Assembly: GCF_040958095.1 (NCBI RefSeq)
Contig: NC_091152.1
Coordinates: forward strand, 23,186,844 to 23,250,843
Source of the DNA: Procambarus clarkii
Taxonomy: Eukaryota; Arthropoda; Malacostraca; Decapoda; Cambaridae
DNA length: 64,000 bases
Direction of reading: 5' to 3'
The notes beneath the pieces were generated by a model. It was not told the origin of the DNA and made no database searches. It saw nothing but the letters and a program-made list of their open reading frames with translations. The position numbers were made by a program, and so were the translations under genes. The first letter of the stretch is position 1; each line of letters begins with the position of its first letter. Of the stretch, positions 1 to 11,240 are shown piece after piece.

Positions 1-985
1 GGATGGATGGTAGGGGGGGGAACTGGATGGATGGATGGTGGGGGGGGGGAACTAGATGGATGGATGAATGGATGGTAGGGGGGGAACTGGATGGATGGAT
101 GGATGGTAGGGGGGGAACTGGATGGATGGATGGATGGTAGGGGGGGAACTGGATGGATGGATGGATGGTAGGGGGGGAACTGGATGGATGGATGGAAGGG
201 GGGGAACTGGATGAGTGGATGGATGGATGGTGGGAGGGAACTGGATGGATGGATGGATGGTGGGGGAACTCGATGGATGGATGGATGGTGGGGGGAACTG
301 GATGGATGGATGGATGGGTGGGGGGGGGAACTGGATGCATGGATGGTGAGGGGGGAACTGGATGGATGGATGGTGGGGGGGAACTGGATGGATGGATGGT
401 GGGGGGGAACTGGATGGATGAATGGATGGATGGTGGGGGAGAACTGGATGGATGAATGGATGGATGGTGGGGGAGAACAGGATGATGGTGGGGAAGAACA
501 GGATGGATGGTGGGGGGAACTGGATGAGTGGATGGATGGATGGTGGGAGGGAACTGGATGGATGGATGGATGGATGGTGGGGGAACTCGATGGATGGATG
601 GTGTGGGGAACTGGATGGATGGTGGGGGGGGAACTGGATGGATGGTGGGGGGGGAACTGGATAGATGGTGAGGGGGGAACTGGATGGATGGTGAGGGGGG
701 AACTGGATAGATGGTGAGGGGGGAACTGGATGGATGGTGAGGGGGGAACTGGATAGATGGTGAGGGGGGGGAACTGGATGGATGGTGAGGGGGGAACTGG
801 ATGGATGGATGGATGGCGAGGGGGAAACTGGATGAATGGATGGATGGCGAGGGGGGAACTGGATGGATGGATGGATGGATGGTGGGAGGAGGGAACTGGA
901 TGGATGGTAGGGGAACTGGATGGATGGATTAATGCTGGGGGGAGGGGGACTGGATGGATGGATGGCGAGTGGGACAGGGAGGCTG
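1..985 (+). repeat. G-rich minisatellite (GGATGG / G-run / AACT unit)
   Basis: This is a tandem array of roughly 20-35 bp units. Each unit is one to four GGAT steps, then TGG, a run of five to nine G, and AACT. Unit length varies through the number of GGAT steps and the G-run length, as expected from replication slippage. Every open frame here (for example the Pro/Ser/His-rich frame on the minus strand) is only the translation of the repeat. The array begins at or before the window edge, so its full length is unknown. Confidence 0.95.
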
Positions 986-1223
986 GGGGGAGGGAACAAG
1001 AAAGAAAATCATTCAGAAACACCAGCCCTAGAATCATGTAAGGTAAGAACACTTGGAGAGTGAGTGGGTGGGCAGGTGAGAGTGAGTGGATGGATAAGTA
1101 GCAGGGCTGGCGGCAAAGTGGGTGGATAGGCAGGCAACAGTGGTCAAGCAGGTGTCTGTGTGCAGGTGAGCAGTAGGCGAGATGGTAGTGGGTGGGCGTG
1201 CAGGCAGCAGAACGAGCGGTGGT
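986..1223. other. G-rich spacer between two minisatellites
   Basis: The sequence is G-rich with scattered GTGGGTGG and GCAGGTGAG steps that look like degenerate or ancestral forms of the flanking arrays. No gene, RNA or mobile-element end was recognised. Confidence 0.5.
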
Positions 1224-1684
1224 AGATGGTAGACTGAGGAGGTGGGTGGCAGATGGTAGAATAAGGAGGTGGGTGGCAGATGGTAGAATAAGGAGGTGGG
1301 TGGCAGATGGTAGACTAAGGAGGTGGGTGGAAGATGGTAGACTAAGGAGGTGGGTGGCAGATGGTAGACTAAGGAGGTGGGTGGTAGACTAAGGTGGTGG
1401 GTGGTAGACTAAGGAGGTGGGTGGCAGATGGTAGACTAAGGAGGTGGGTGGCAGATGGTAGACTAAGGAGGTGGGTGGTAGACTAAGGAGGTGGGTGGCA
1501 GATGGTAGACTAAGGAGGTGGGTGGCAGATGGTAGACTAAGGAGGTGGGTGGCAGATGGTAGACTAAGGAGGTGGGTGGTAGACTAAGGAGGTGGGTGGC
1601 AGATGGTAGACTAAGGAGGTGGGTGGCAGATGGTAGACTAAGGAGGTGGGTGGTAGACTAAGGTGGTGGGTGGTAGACTAAGGT
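1224..1684 (+). repeat. Minisatellite, 27/20 bp unit, first block
   Basis: The unit is TAGACTAAGG-AGGTGGGTGG followed by CAGATGG (27 bp), or the shorter 20 bp form without the last 7 bases. Both forms alternate irregularly. Each unit holds GGAGGTGGGTGG, four closely spaced G tracts. The array is the same as the one at 2076-2712; a SINE and about 140 bp of other sequence separate the two blocks. Confidence 0.95.
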
Positions 1685-1822
1685 CCAAGTCCAAGTTTTT
1701 AGCAGTTCAAGTGCTAAAAAAAAAAAAGTTACAGGTCTAAGAAATGAAACCTACAGACCCTAACCTAACCTGACACAGGTTTGGAGTGCGACCTGGGTTG
1801 AGGCAGTATGCAGAGTGGTTAG
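1685..1822. other. Unassigned segment inside the minisatellite
   Basis: This stretch holds a 12-base A run and a short CCTAACCTAACC motif just before the SINE. It may be an older insertion that the SINE later entered, or part of one compound insertion with it. Nothing coding is visible. Confidence 0.4.
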
Positions 1823-2075
1823 GAGCCGGTCGGCCGAGCGGACAGCACACTGGACTTGTGATCCTGTGGTCCTGGGTTAGATCCCAGGCGCCGGCGAGAA
1901 ACAATGGGCAGAGTTTCTTTTACCCTATGCCCCTGTTACCTAGCAGTAAAATAGGTACCTAGGTGTTAGTCAGCTGTCACGGGCTGCTTCCTGGAGGTGG
2001 AGGCCTGGTCGAGGACCGGGCCGCGGGGACACTAAACCCCCGAAATCATCTCAAGATAACCTCATCTCAAGATAA
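1823..2075 (+). mobile_element. tRNA-derived SINE, copy 1
   Basis: The head carries pol III-type internal promoter boxes: an A-box-like TCGGCCGAGCGGACAGCA and a B box GGTTAGATCCC (one change from GGTTCGATCCC). The body has 'CCCTATGCCCCTGTTACC', then 'CCTGGTCGAGGACCGGGCCG', and ends in repeated ATCTCAAGATAA steps. Two more copies lie at 15353-15598 and 25293-25541, which fixes the boundaries. It sits inside the 27/20 bp minisatellite, so it arrived after that array formed. It encodes no protein and would depend on a LINE for movement. Confidence 0.9.
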
Positions 2076-2712
2076 GAAGGTGGTGGGTGGTAGACTAAGG
2101 TGGTGGGTGGCAGATGGTAGACTAAGGAGATGGGTGGCAGATGAGTAAACTAAGGAGATGGGTGGCAGATGGTAGACTAAGGAGGTGGGTGGTAGACTAA
2201 GGAGGTGGGTGGTAGACTAAGGTGGTGGGTGGCAGATGGTAGACTAAGGAGGTGGGTGGTGGATGGTAGACTAAGGAGGTGGGTGGTGGATGGTAGACTA
2301 AGGAGGTGGGTGGTTTTCTAAGGAGGTGGGTGGCAGATGGTAGACTAAGGAGGTGGGTGGTGGATGGTAGACTAAGGAGGTGGGTGGTGGATGGTAGACT
2401 AAGGAGGTGGGTGGTGGATGGTAGACTAAGGAGGTGGGTGGTAGACTAAGGAGGTGGGTGGTAGACTAAGGAGGTGGGTGGTAGACTAAGGAGGTGGGTG
2501 GCAGATGGTAGACTAAGGAGGTGGGTGGCAGATGGTAGACTAAGGAGGTGGGTGGCAGATGAGTAAACTAAGGAGGTGGGTGGCAGATGGTAGACTAAGG
2601 AGGTGGGTGGTGGATGGTAGACTAAGGAGATGGGTGGTGGATGGTAGACTAAGGAGGTGGGTGGCAGATGGTAGACTAAGGAGGTGGGTGGTAGATGGGT
2701 AGACTAAGGAGG
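2076..2712 (+). repeat. Minisatellite, 27/20 bp unit, second block
   Basis: This continues the 1224-1684 array after the SINE, with additional unit variants (GGTGGATGG in place of GGCAGATGG, and ATGAGTAAACT). The right edge abuts directly on the 5'-truncated start of a LINE reverse transcriptase. Confidence 0.95.
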
Positions 2713-3102
2713 TTTCACTAGTTTCATGAAAACCAATGACCTCCACAATCCAGGCCAACATGGATTTAGAGCAGGAAGATCATGCCTCTCACAGCTACTT
2801 GACCATTACGACAAAATCAGCAAAACAATAGAAGAAAAACAGAATGCAGATATTGTATACACAGATTTTGCAAAGGCATTCGACAAATGTGACCATGGAG
2901 TGATAGCACACAAAATGAGGTCAATGGGAATAACTGATAAAGTAGGACACTGGATACTCAATTTCCTGTCGAACAGAACACGAAGAGTAACTGTCAATCA
3001 AATATAATCGAGTTCGAGAATAGTTAAAAACTCTGTCCCTCACAAGGTACAGTTCTTGCACCACTGCTGTTCCTTATTCTCATATCAGATATAGACAAAA
3101 AT
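2713..3102 (+). pseudogene. LINE-A-like reverse transcriptase, fragment 1 of 3
   Basis: The frame encodes the middle of a non-LTR reverse transcriptase. It contains a 'QHGFRAGRSCLSQLL' block and 'VYTDFAKAFDKCDH', the first catalytic Asp region (F-x-K-A-F-D). A stop after TVNQI at about 3005 and a small frame change break it. The product 'PLLFLILISDIDKN' region then runs into a 9 bp GACAAAAAT (3094-3102), where a DNA element has inserted. The reading resumes at 7173. The style is CR1/Jockey-like; the clade was not computed. No endonuclease domain is present, so the copy is 5' truncated against the minisatellite. Confidence 0.85.
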
Positions 3103-3333
3103 CAACCCATCCTCTGAATTGACAGTACGATTTAATACTAAGTGTAATAAATACACTTTCTTACTGTCATAATCAGTGCATAATTGCACTTATGGGGCTG
3201 TTACATTTACCAAACTCCCTCCCCGATTTCATTCTCGTTTTCTGTTAAGACACTCAGAATTTTAGGATGAAGTTTTCAAGATCAATTTGATATTCACAAG
3301 TTTTAAATATCAGGAATTTCTTTTCTAGGTTTA

Positions 3334-5992
3334 TTAACCCTTAAAGTGCGCATCACGTCATATGACGTGCTGGACGTTGTACCAGTAAACTGCGCATCAC
3401 GTCATATGATGTGTTGGAGTACTACGCAAGATTTAAACAGCCCGCGGATACACGGGGTTCACCACACCTTCATCAGGGCTCTTGTAAACAGACGCCATTT
3501 AAAAAAAAAATCGTGGGCCAAACTCCCGGGTGTTATTGCCTCAGTATTGAGTGAGCAACCAAGCCTGACGCACGCAGCATGAGCTAACAGCACTGCTGTT
3601 CAGCTTGTGACCACAGCATCGCCTATAAATGCCAAATTATACTTGTTCATGCTATTATGTAGCGATGATATTATTACAGAAGACCCCTGACTGTGATAAA
3701 ACTGACCAGGGTTCTGATAATAGCAGGATTGTGGTGATATTTAGCGCTGTGCGCCATGGAGGGAGGAGTAATGCTGTGAGAGGGAGGGTGGTGGCGATGT
3801 CTTTTGACTGTGTGTGGCCACCTTTTATTGACTGCACTCAGCATACCAGCTTAGTGGTTCGCTATGGTGAACACAAATGTAGATACTTATATATAACGTG
3901 CGTATAGAGGGTATAAACAGCAAGAGAAGGTTTGGAGCCGCCATTTTGGTGAGAGCGGTGGCGTCGTCTGCACGACACCACCGTGCAGACGACGGTGTTA
4001 TTTACTGGTTACCACGATGGTCTTTGGGCACCATACCAGTTTATTTGTAAAAGTATGATGAATAAAACCGGTAGATATTTATATATAATGTGTGTATATA
4101 GCGTAATAACACCACAGTGTTGTTGGAGGAGAAATATTAGTGCGTCTGGCCTTGAGGGCGGCCGCCGATCAGCTGACTTTGTGAGTAGCCACATCTCTGT
4201 GCCTTTACTCACCATACAAGCTTAGATGTACAGTTATGGTGAACAAAACATGTAGATACTTATATGTAATGTCTGTATATAGTGAATTATAGCAAAAACA
4301 TTATTGTGGGAGGAGAATGAGGGTGAGTCAGATGACTGGAGGGAGGGCGGGAGTGGCTGGCTGGTACACGGCGGTCACTCCTCATTACTTTTTGACTCAT
4401 AATAGCTACTTAGTGGTTCGTTATAGTGAACAAAACATGCAAATACTTATATATAACCTGTGCTTATAGTGTAATAACCGACAAAGTATTTGTTCACTGA
4501 TTGATGAACATAATTGAATCAACAATATGCACACCATATTTTTGAGTACACCAACAATTCACTCATTTTATTATATAAATATATCAAACTACACACTATT
4601 GAATAATATTACAGCAAAAAAAGTATGAAAAATCAATCAGAGACATTGAAATAATTCGGTAATTATCTCTTTGTGGCAACTCTGGCCTGACAGCTTGCGA
4701 GCAACAGACCGCCTGGGACGCACGCTGAGTCAGCGCCTATAATTTGCCAGACTTCCCCGCCCTATAGCGGGCAATATATGCCACTTACGATTTTTTTATT
4801 ATTTTTCCCGTGATCAGTGAACACAAATTAACACTTTCGCGCTCTCCGCAAAGGTCACTCAGCCAACCGAATGTGCGCGCTGCGTTTTTTATCGCTTAAG
4901 CGTAAAAACAAAAATGTGTATACTCTTTTTACTCTTCTGACCTTAGTTCTCATGCTACGTATTTCATTTTGGTACCAACGTGTTCGCAATAAAATTCTCT
5001 AGAAGAACATTAGTAAAATAAGTCACGAAACATATAGGGATACCAGCACCAAATAAATAACTACGTAGATGACTCGCTGTGAGCGCCCATCAGCAACAAA
5101 ATGTTTTTACTCTTGGGATTGTAATCACCTCCACACTTGTTCTACAGCGTTAATTTTGGTATCAATGGACTCGCAATGAAATTCCCAACACGGTGATATG
5201 AATATAAGCATAGAATAATGATGCAGCCCGCCCGCAAGAGTGTGGGAAGTGGTGAAATTGTTACCCGGTATCGGTGACGGGACGACGCACGGCACTTTGA
5301 AAGTTTATACTTATTTCACTCTCATGACATTAATTTTCTATGTACGTCATTCATTTTTATGTCAATGTGTTCGCAATAGAATGTTCTATGTGCCCATAGG
5401 TAAAAAATATCAACAAAGCGTAAGTTAGAATAGCGACAAATATAAAACAACGCTGGAACATATCAGTGAGCGTCAAACACACACGAAATATTTTTACTTT
5501 TGTTATGTTTGTCAAGATTATACTTGTTGCACACAGTTATTTTTGGTTGTATATTGATCGGAATAAAATTCCCTAAACAGACATATGCATCTAATACATG
5601 ATATGGGGGAAGAATTACCAGTATAAACGGCTAAAGTCACCCACCTGCAACCCGTTTGGGACAAAATACCATTTGATCGAAGTTATCCACACCTTTCATG
5701 AACTTATTGTACCATGCAGCCTAGTGGTGAGAAAGAGAGCCTCATAGCGCGCAGTTTGAAACAAACCCAAAGTAAATCGGATAAAAATTGAATTTTATAC
5801 AAATATTTTAAAAGTAGACATAACTTTATGTCCACTATGCGTTTACGTTAGACGAAACCGAACGCGCCGGCGCGTCCAGATAGCACGAAAGTGTTAACAG
5901 GTTAGAAAGAAAAAATAATTTTTTTTTTTTTCAAAATGACATGCGCCTGTGGGGATGGCAGGATATTAGACCCCGAGCATGTTAAGGGTTAA
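3334..5992 (+). mobile_element. TTAA-flanked non-autonomous piggyBac-type element, copy A
   Basis: TTAA is present at 3334-3337 and 5989-5992. The ends are CCCTTAAAGTGCGCAT on the left and, read inward, CCCTTAACATGCTCGGG on the right. TTAA duplication with CCCTT-type ends is the hallmark of piggyBac. The left end carries two palindromes (3354-3369 and 3398-3413). The interior has several ~200-270 bp repeated modules. Each holds a TTCACCATA / TATGGTGA inverted pair around 'GCGAACCACTAAGC' and a 'TATATATAAGTATCTACAT'-like step. There is no transposase. Related copies lie at 8566-11244, 11241-12824, 16316-18102, 18977-22495 and 26615-29048. A second TTAA element sits inside at 4828-5897. Confidence 0.8.
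4828..5897 (+). mobile_element. TTAA MITE with CACTTTCG ends, copy 1
   Basis: TTAA flanks at 4828-4831 and 5894-5897 enclose ends CACTTTCGCGC (left) and CACTTTCGTGC (right, read inward). Removing the segment restores the 'ACACAAATTAACAGGTTAG' found uninterrupted in the sister copies at 11241-12824 and 16316-18102 (there in reverse), which proves the insertion. The interior repeats a ~190 bp unit whose core is close to TTTTGGTATCAATGTGTTCG followed by CAATAAAATTC. No ORF of note. Confidence 0.85.
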
Positions 5993-6108
5993 ACAATATA
6001 GATTTTATAGAAAATTTTAAAATATCCTGAGTTACTTTACAATTTATTGATATATTTTAGTTTTGTTTTATTATTTTTATAAAACTGTAATATCAATATA
6101 GCTATAGG

Positions 6109-6940
6109 TTAACACTTTCGCGCTCCGTGGAAACTCGCGGTTGACATGGGCCCTCCGTGCGGGTAAGCGCGCGGTGACACCCAAATGTGTATACTCGTTC
6201 CAGCTTTCTCTCCTTAATTCTCGTGCTACGTCGCTCGTTTTGGTATCATTGTGTTCGCAATTAAATTCCCTACAGATGTGTATGAATAAAATGTACAAAA
6301 GGCTGGAGTGCCTCCCCGCAGAAAAGCCTAAAGTTACCCGTGAACGAGCACCATTTTGTACATTGCAACCTAATGTTCAACTCGTTCAATTTAATAACAT
6401 CAAATTTCGTGCTACGTCGCTCGTTTTGGTATCAAATTGTTCGCAATAAAAAGGCGAGTATTTTAAAACTAGTCCCAGAATAATAGAGCAATAACTGGAT
6501 TTTTAACAAATATTTTAATTCTGGACGCTCATCATCACAAATTTATTTATATCTTTCCAGTGTTCTGACAAAAATATTTGTGTTACATCTTTCATTTTGG
6601 TATCATATTGTTCGCAATAAAAAGGCGCGCATTTTAAAACTACTCCCAAGATACTAGGACAATAAATAGAATTTTAACAAATATTTTAATATTCGGACCA
6701 TAGGCCTATTTATAATATTTCAAGTGTTTGGACATCAAGTTTCATGTTATATCTTTGATTTTGGTATCAAATTGTGTGCAATCTAAAGGCGCTTATTTTA
6801 AAACCACTACCAGATTGATCTGATAAAATTTAAATTTTTTTAAAATATTTTAATGAGTGACTCAGTACTGCGTCGTTGGAACACATTCAGTAGAAAAATG
6901 AGTGACAAGATAATCAGTCTGTGGAACCTCAAAGTGTTAA
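6109..6940 (+). mobile_element. TTAA MITE with CACTTTCG ends, copy 2
   Basis: TTAA lies at 6109-6112 and 6937-6940. The left end reads CACTTTCGCGCTCCGTGG and the right end, read inward, CACTTTGAGGTTCCACAG. The same internal core, TTTTGGTATCA followed by TGTTCGCAAT, recurs about every 175-190 bp (near 6239, 6424, 6597 and 6769). The right end has drifted more than the left. It is non-coding. Confidence 0.8.
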
Positions 6941-7172
6941 GTACTAATTGTAATTAAGAAGCAATAAAATTATTATCTTCAAAAACTAAGACGGTTAGGT
7001 GAGGTTGTGGTTTTCTATTCAGTTTTCAGGTAAACTCAAATATTTACAATATATTTGACAGTACAATTTAATACTAAGTGAAAATAAGTACAATTCCTAA
7101 CTGCTCTGAATAGTACATAATTGCACTTATTTGTCTTCTTACATTTACCACCCCATTTTTGGAGGACGGGCT

Positions 7173-7251
7173 GACAAAAATACAAGTTACAGCTTCGAGT
7201 CATCCTTTGCAGACGACACAAAAATCAGCATGAAAATTACCTCTGCTGAAG
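7173..7251 (+). pseudogene. LINE-A-like reverse transcriptase, fragment 2 of 3 (FADD motif)
   Basis: This short stretch resumes the reverse transcriptase after the 9 bp duplication and encodes 'SSFADDTKISMKITSAE', including the catalytic F-A-D-D box (equivalent to YADD). It is cut off after TSAE by the insertion at 7252-8211. A joined reading with fragments 1 and 3 is consistent in frame across the second gap (TSAE | DIEKL). Confidence 0.85.
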
Positions 7252-8211
7252 GAGCCATCTGGTTGGTGTTGGAAAAGTTGTTCAATGTCAACCAATATTA
7301 TTTGACTAGTTGTATATAAAATTGTCCCAAGTTTCAGTACTGCAGCATAAAAAGAAAGGGAGATTTTTTGTTTTTTTGTTTTTTTTTTAACATTTTTTAC
7401 ACATTTTCAAGTCTACACTTCAGAACACACATTTCAGATATAATTATTCTGTGACACTTTTCTGACACATTAGCATATAATAAAGGATTGTGTGCTTTAG
7501 AATTTCCAAAACATCTTTAGTTTTCCTAATACAAATGTTCAAAGTTCCCCAAAAAATTATGCAAATATGGCATGTTTATTGCTATTATAAAATCAATAAA
7601 TGAACTTAGAGAAAAATGAAAACACGCAAATGTAGAGACATGCCCTCCACATATACTGTGTAAGTTTCATGTAAATTGAATAAAAAATGAATCAGTTTTG
7701 TAAATGTTTGTGTCAATTGAAAAAAAACAGAAATGAATAAAGTCTAAGGTTCTAAAATCTGTGGCTGAGGTTGACATCAACCAATTTTCTCCAAAATTGG
7801 CATCCTTACAGATAGGCTTACGTACAGTCAGGTGTGTACGTTTGATGCAAATCGCCCGAAAAAAAATGAAAAAAAAAAAAAAAAAAAATTTGAAAAAGAA
7901 AAAAAAATACATTTTTTTTTTTCTTAAATTTTTTTTCCAATTAAACTAATTATAATATTTGTTTAATATATGCTATTGTTATAGCAAAGAGTCATAGCTA
8001 TGATTTCAGTTGACACTTTTGATTGATAATCGATTTTGGCCATTTTGGCATAATTTTCACAACTACTTCAATATTTTTTTTCTCCCTTCCTAATTATGCT
8101 ACGATGCTGAAACTTGGACCAGATGAAACACTTTTCATATAGAACTTGTCAAAAAAGTTTGATTGAAATCGAACGAGTTTTCATTTTTGCATTTTTGGAA
8201 CCAGATGCCCC
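7252..8211. mobile_element. 960 bp DNA-transposon-like insertion, CATCTGGTT inverted ends
   Basis: CTGAAG flanks both sides (7246-7251 and 8212-8217), and excision of the element plus one copy restores the LINE frame exactly. The ends are GAGCCATCTGGTTGG (left) and GGGGCATCTGGTTCC (right, read inward), matching at 11 of 15 positions. The interior is AT-rich with long A and T tracts and no transposase. The duplication may be 6 or 8 bp, since the outer bases differ between the two sides. The family is not identified; a hAT-type MITE is one option. Confidence 0.65.
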
Positions 8212-8570
8212 CTGAAGACATTGAAAAACTACAAGCAAATATTAACAAAGTTTTTGATTGGGCAGCAGAAAATAACATGATGTTTAACAGTGATAAATTC
8301 AAGGTACTCAGGTACGGCAAAAATGAGGATCTGAAACATAATACAGGGTACAAAATACAATCGAATCTGCCCATAGCAGGAAAACAGCATGTCAAGGATT
8401 TGGGAATAATGATGTCTGACGACCTAACGTTTAGGGAGCACAACCAAGCAAATATTGCGTCAGCCAGAAAAATGATAGGATGGATTACAAGAACCTTCAA
8501 ATCCAAGGATCCCATCACAATGGTCGTACTCTTCAAGTCACTTGTGTTGTCCCGTCTTGAGTACTGCTCG
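8212..8570 (+). pseudogene. LINE-A-like reverse transcriptase, fragment 3 of 3
   Basis: The frame encodes the part after the FADD box: 'DIEKLQANINKVFDWAAENN', then 'KHVKDLGIMMSDDLTF'-type sequence and a thumb-like region ending 'LVLSRLEYCS'. The product matches the order expected for a CR1-like reverse transcriptase. It stops abruptly where a TTAA-family repeat begins at about 8566, so the 3' end of this LINE copy is missing. Confidence 0.8.
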
Positions 8571-8720
8571 TTACATATAAATACCTACACTTGTGTTCAC
8601 AATAGTGAACCACTAATCTTGTATAGTGACGGCAGACAGTAACAGGTGGCCACACACAACTAATGCTATCCCTCCCTCACTGGTTCAAGGATAGATGCAC
8701 TGACATTCCTCCTTCAAGTA

Positions 8721-10271
8721 CAGTGGCACCTCGACTTACGATTGCCCCGACTTACGATAAATTCGAGTTACAATGTAAATTTGACTGAAAAATGCGACTC
8801 GACATACGACGGTGTCATCGACTAACGATATTTGTTGGTACACGTTTGGGTCGACCGAGCATGTGGCTCCCAGTCACGTGGACCGACCTCCCTCAGTTTA
8901 CTACAGCTGCCCGCTTAGTAACGATCACGCCTACAAGAAATTCCATTTTTTGGTGATTTTTTTACTTTTTGAACATAAAAGTAATTATTATATATCACGC
9001 CATGGGTCCCAAGAAAGTCAGTGGTAAGGTTCAACATATGAAAACCCATGTAAGGATGACCATAAAGCAAAAACAAGAGATCATTCGTAAATATGAATAT
9101 GGTGTGCGGGTTGTTGAACTAGCTAGGCAGTACAACAAATCTCAGTCAACGATATCCACCATACTTGCTAAGAAAAAGGACATTATGAGTGCTAAAGTGG
9201 CAAAAGGCGTATCAATAATCATGAAACATAGAACACAAACACTTGAGGATGTTGAACAGTTATTATTAATTTGGATACACAGCAAGGAGTTAGCGAGTGA
9301 TAGAGTTTCAGAGGCCATCATTAGTGAAAAAGCAAGGAAATTGCATGAAGACCTTTTAAAGAAAACCCCTGGAATGAGTAATGCAAATGCGAAAAAGTTT
9401 AAGGCGAGCAGGGGATGGTTTGAGAAATTTAGAAAAAGAAGTGGCATTCATTGTGTTGTGTGTTGCAAGCAGGTGGAGAAACACAGCGAAGAACTTCACA
9501 AGGAGCAGCAACACGAGACAGCCGAGGGAATTTCTTCAGGGGAGGAGACAGTACAGAATGTCTCTTCCTCATTAAGAAAATATGTGCAGCATGGGAAGAA
9601 TTGCAAAATTTTGCTGAAATGATTCATCCAAATCACGGTGCAGTAGGCCGTTACCTTAACCTTTTTAATGACACTGATGCCTCACTACTGACAAAAATTA
9701 AAACACATGGAAAAAACAAAAATCTCTGGAAACGTTTTTAGTGAGACAAACAAGCAGTGAATCACAACCAGGTCCTAGTGGTATGCAGGCAAAACGTAGG
9801 AGAGAGTGTATCCCAGAGAGGTCTTCACTGCCTGATGTTATAATGGAAGGGGACATCCCTTCCAAAAAGTAACACCTCTCCTCCTCCCCATCTTCCATAC
9901 TCTTACTGAAGCAACCTTACGAGTCATAAATACTCATACTCCGCCTAAGTAAAGCAGAAACAAGCAACACTGAGTGGGCCAACCAGAGGCTTAGGACCCG
10001 TGCAGGAATATCCCTGAAAAAAAAAAAAAAAAAATTCCATACGCATCACGAGTCCTCCATAAAGGTAAGATAAACATATGCACTGTATTGTAGTTAGAAA
10101 AAACATTGTATTCAGTATAAAATGTACTTGTAAGTTAATATTTTGGAGGGTGGGGAACGGATTAATTCAATTCCCATTATTTCTTATGGGAAAAATCGCT
10201 TCGACTTACGATATTTCGACTTGCGATCCGTCTCTGGGAACGGATTACCATTGTAAGTCAAGGCCCCACTG
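8721..10271 (+). mobile_element. pogo/Tigger-type DNA transposon 1, internally deleted
   Basis: The ends are CAGTGGCACCTCGACTTACG (left) and CAGTGGGGCCTTGACTTAC (right, read inward), flanked by TA on both sides (8719-8720 and 10272-10273). This fits the TA duplication of the Tc1/mariner/pogo group. Sub-terminal 'TTCCCATTATTTCTTATGGG' is shared with the other Tigger copies in this window. It encodes a transposase whose DDE core is deleted (see 9002-9880). Confidence 0.9.
9002..9880 (+). pseudogene. Tigger transposase remnant (DNA-binding half plus C-terminal tail)
   Basis: The start is ATG at 9002, beginning MGPKKVSGK. Residues ~17-60 form a psq/CENP-B-type helix-turn-helix ('MTIKQKQEIIRKYEYGVRVV', 'SQSTISTILAKKKDI'). 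Residues ~80-145 resemble the second CENP-B DNA-binding domain, ending 'SRGWFEKFRKRSGIH'. The frame runs to a stop at 9622. From about 9577, other frames hold C-terminal pieces ('GRYLNLFND', 'QPGPSGMQAK', 'ERSSLPDVIMEG') also seen at 46524-46874. The ~200-residue DDE catalytic core between them is absent, so it could bind element ends but not cut. Confidence 0.88.
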
Positions 10272-11240
10272 TATACCGTTTGTGGTGTTATTACCCTATA
10301 CACAATTATGTATAAGTATCTACATGTTTTGTTCACCATAACTGTTCAACTAAGCCAGTATAGTGCCCAAAGAGCATAGTGGCCATCCTTACCCAGCATG
10401 ACAAGTCATGCAGATGTCGCCACCTCCCTCACCAAAATGGCTTCTCCCAACACTCGTTTTGCCGTTATTACACTATATATACACATTATATACATAAGTA
10501 TCTACATTTGTGTTCACCATAACGAACCACTAAGTTGGTATGCTGAGTGGCAGAGGCTGTGGCAGACAGTGGCAGCCCGCCACTGGCTGCCACTCCCTCC
10601 CTCACCTGACTCGCCAACATTCTCCTCCCACCATACTGTTTTTGCTTTTATTCACTATATATTTTTATTTATTTTTTTTTTTTTGAGATATATACAAGAG
10701 TTGTTACATTCTTGTACATATATACAGACATTATATACAAGTATCTGCATGTTTGTTCACAATAGCAAACCACTAAGCTGGTATAGTGAGTCCAGACAGT
10801 AAAAGGTGAACTCACACCTCTCAAAAGATCACAAAGTGTCAGCTGACAACACTACCTCCCTCCCCACCAAGATTACTCCTCCCACTACAGCGCTAATTAT
10901 TACAACAATCCTGCTATTATCAGAATTCTGTTCATTTTTATCACAGTCAGGGGTCTTCTGTATATATATTTTGACATTTTTAGGAGATGCTGTGGTCACA
11001 AGCTGAACAGCAGTGCTGTGAGCTCATGCTGCGTGCGCCAGCCTTGGTGGTTCGCTCAGTACCGAGGCCCCTCACACCCGAGAATGTTGCCCACGATTTA
11101 AAAAAAAAAAAAAAACAAAAAAAAAAAAAAATGACGCCTGTTTACAAGAGTCCTTATGAAGGCGAGATGAACCCAGTTGATCCGCGGGCTGTTTAAATCT
11201 TGCGTAGTACTCTAACACATCATATGTCGTGCTGCGCAGC

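Larger units (their letters stand above)
3103..7172. mobile_element. Unclassified DNA-transposon-like insertion with 9 bp target duplication
   Basis: GACAAAAAT occurs at 3094-3102 and again at 7173-7181, exactly where the LINE reading frame breaks and resumes. The ends look like weak inverted repeats (ACCCATCCTC just inside the left, and GAGGACGGGC just inside the right). About 100 bp next to each end are direct repeats of each other (near 3117-3220 and 7057-7160, with 'ATTTAATACTAAGTG' and 'CATAATTGCACTTAT' in both). No transposase is seen. It hosts three TTAA-flanked elements (3334-5992, 4828-5897 and 6109-6940). An 8-9 bp duplication would fit a hAT-like element, but the family is not identified. 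Confidence 0.6.

Noticed and set aside
52..1041. Long Pro/Ser/His-rich and Gly/Trp-rich open frames
   Set aside because: They are translations of the G-rich minisatellite; frames are open on both strands and have no domain content.
7667..7949. Lys- and Phe-rich small proteins
   Set aside because: They are translations of long A and T tracts inside a non-coding insertion.
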